Shown here one piece after another: positions 4,931 to 5,514 of a stretch of 5,514 nucleotides of DNA. Source of the stretch: Actinomycetota bacterium (GTDB lineage Bacteria > Actinomycetota > Actinomycetes > Propionibacteriales > Propionibacteriaceae); NCBI GenBank assembly GCA_016213595.1, contig JACRAA010000384.1, positions 1 through 5,514 of the forward strand. The letters are read 5' to 3'. Within the stretch, counting starts at the first letter, position 1. Every line of letters starts with the position of its first letter. The notes beneath the pieces are model-generated. The model was given only the letters and a program-made list of their open reading frames with translations. It was not told the DNA's origin and did no database searches. The translations under genes were made by a program, and so were the position numbers.

Positions 4931-5514
4931 TCACCGCTCGCCCTGCGCCTCGACCTCCGAGACCAGCTCCCGGACCAGGGTGCTGAAGAGGCGGGTCGCC
5001 GCCGATCGCTCGGCCGCCCGGGGCCGCGTCCGCGGGAAGCCTGCGGGCAGGAGCTCCAGCACGGGGTCGATGACCTCGCGTTTGCGCTCGTGCCGCAGCA
5101 GGTCGTCCCGCGCGAACAGGGCGGAGACCATGCGGTCGTACAGGTCCGGGCTGAAGATCTCGTCCCACCACTCGCGCTCCGGACCCATCCCGCTGGGACA
5201 TGCGCCCGACATGCGCAGGGCCTCTGTCGCCTGCACGTCGACCGTGCCGTCCTCGGCGATGACCACGCCGTAGTCGCTGGCCGCCCCCGCTGTGGTGACC
5301 TTCCCTCTGATCACGTCGTGGCGGACGGCCGCCAGGTCGCGTTCGAAGGGGTGCCCGTAGCCCCCGGCGCCGGCGGTGAGCAGGGTCACGGTGTCTCCGG
5401 GACGCAGCGCGATCACGTCAACGACGGTGGGTCGAAGCTCACGGTCGCTGCCCTCGTTGATGACCAGCTCCGTCCGACGTCCCGGTTGTCCGCCCGCGTA
5501 GCCCCAGGGGCGGA
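4931..5514 (-). CDS. Hydantoinase B/oxoprolinase family protein (HyuB-like), 5' part cut off
   Basis: The C-terminal 193 residues are present; the frame is open through the right edge, and the family is usually above 500 residues. These enzymes work with a HyuA-type subunit in ATP-dependent opening of hydantoin or 5-oxoproline rings, and the family also includes acetone-carboxylase-type subunits. Visible family marks in the fragment are RPWGYAGGQPG at residues 1-11, the LRPGDTVTLLTAGAGGYG glycine-rich segment at 36-53 followed by HPFERDLAAV, and VIRGKVTTAGAASDYGVVI at about 68-86. The GYG-H-P sequence has His where Asp is common in the family. The tail after about residue 110 is helical and charged, with ERKREVIDPVLELLPAGFP. 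A GTG within the frame at 5416 is not the start, because family sequence continues upstream of it. The substrate cannot be assigned from the C-terminus alone. The next gene downstream is LysR, 143 bases away. Confidence 0.88.
   Translation of the reverse strand, partial: RPWGYAGGQPGRRTELVINEGSDRELRPTVVDVIALRPGDTVTLLTAGAGGYGHPFERDLAAVRHDVIRGKVTTAGAASDYGVVIAEDGTVDVQATEALRMSGACPSGMGPEREWWDEIFSPDLYDRMVSALFARDDLLRHERKREVIDPVLELLPAGFPRTRPRAAERSAATRLFSTLVRELVSEVEAQGER

Noticed and set aside
3967..5273. Long plus-strand frames opposite LysR and the hydantoinase gene
   Set aside because: Their composition is Arg/Ser/Pro-heavy without recognisable domains, and the opposite strand encodes well-supported proteins.
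1..5514. CRISPR array, tRNA, rRNA or riboswitch
   Set aside because: No regularly spaced repeats, cloverleaf sequences, rRNA signatures or recognisable aptamer cores were seen in the intergenic stretches.

Overview
The window is GC-rich DNA with dense GC-ending codons, a lipoprotein-type sugar-binding protein, and TetR and LysR regulators. This suggests a high-GC actinobacterium; the genus cannot be fixed from the sequence. All genes read on the minus strand except one TetR gene.

Layout from left to right. Positions 1-585 hold the N-terminal 195 codons of a CUT1-type ABC permease whose 3' part lies off the left edge. Just upstream of it (592-1944) is a solute-binding lipoprotein. Its stop is six bases from the permease start, and the permease ribosome-binding site lies in its last codons, so the two form an operon. 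A 157-base divergent intergenic region (1945-2101) separates it from a TetR-family regulator on the plus strand (2102-2749). This region holds two inverted repeats of matching geometry, which are good operator candidates. A 139-base convergent gap follows. Next is a second TetR gene on the minus strand (2889-3560), a close paralogue of the first: 150 of 196 aligned residues are identical by hand count. The two genes therefore form a large imperfect inverted repeat with arms at about 2129-2716 and 2898-3485. After a 246-base gap comes a LysR-type regulator (3807-4787). The right edge (4931-5514) holds the C-terminal 193 residues of a hydantoinase B/oxoprolinase-family subunit.

Likely logic: the first TetR protein governs the divergent carbohydrate-uptake operon and probably its own gene. 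The second TetR has almost the same DNA-recognition region, so it may read the same sites while answering to a different ligand, or it may be a recent duplicate. The LysR gene follows the hydantoinase-type gene on the same strand and may regulate that cluster, whose other subunit would lie off the right edge. No RNA gene, CRISPR array or insertion sequence was found. Apart from the paired paralogous regulators and their candidate operators, this is a fairly ordinary uptake and regulation region.
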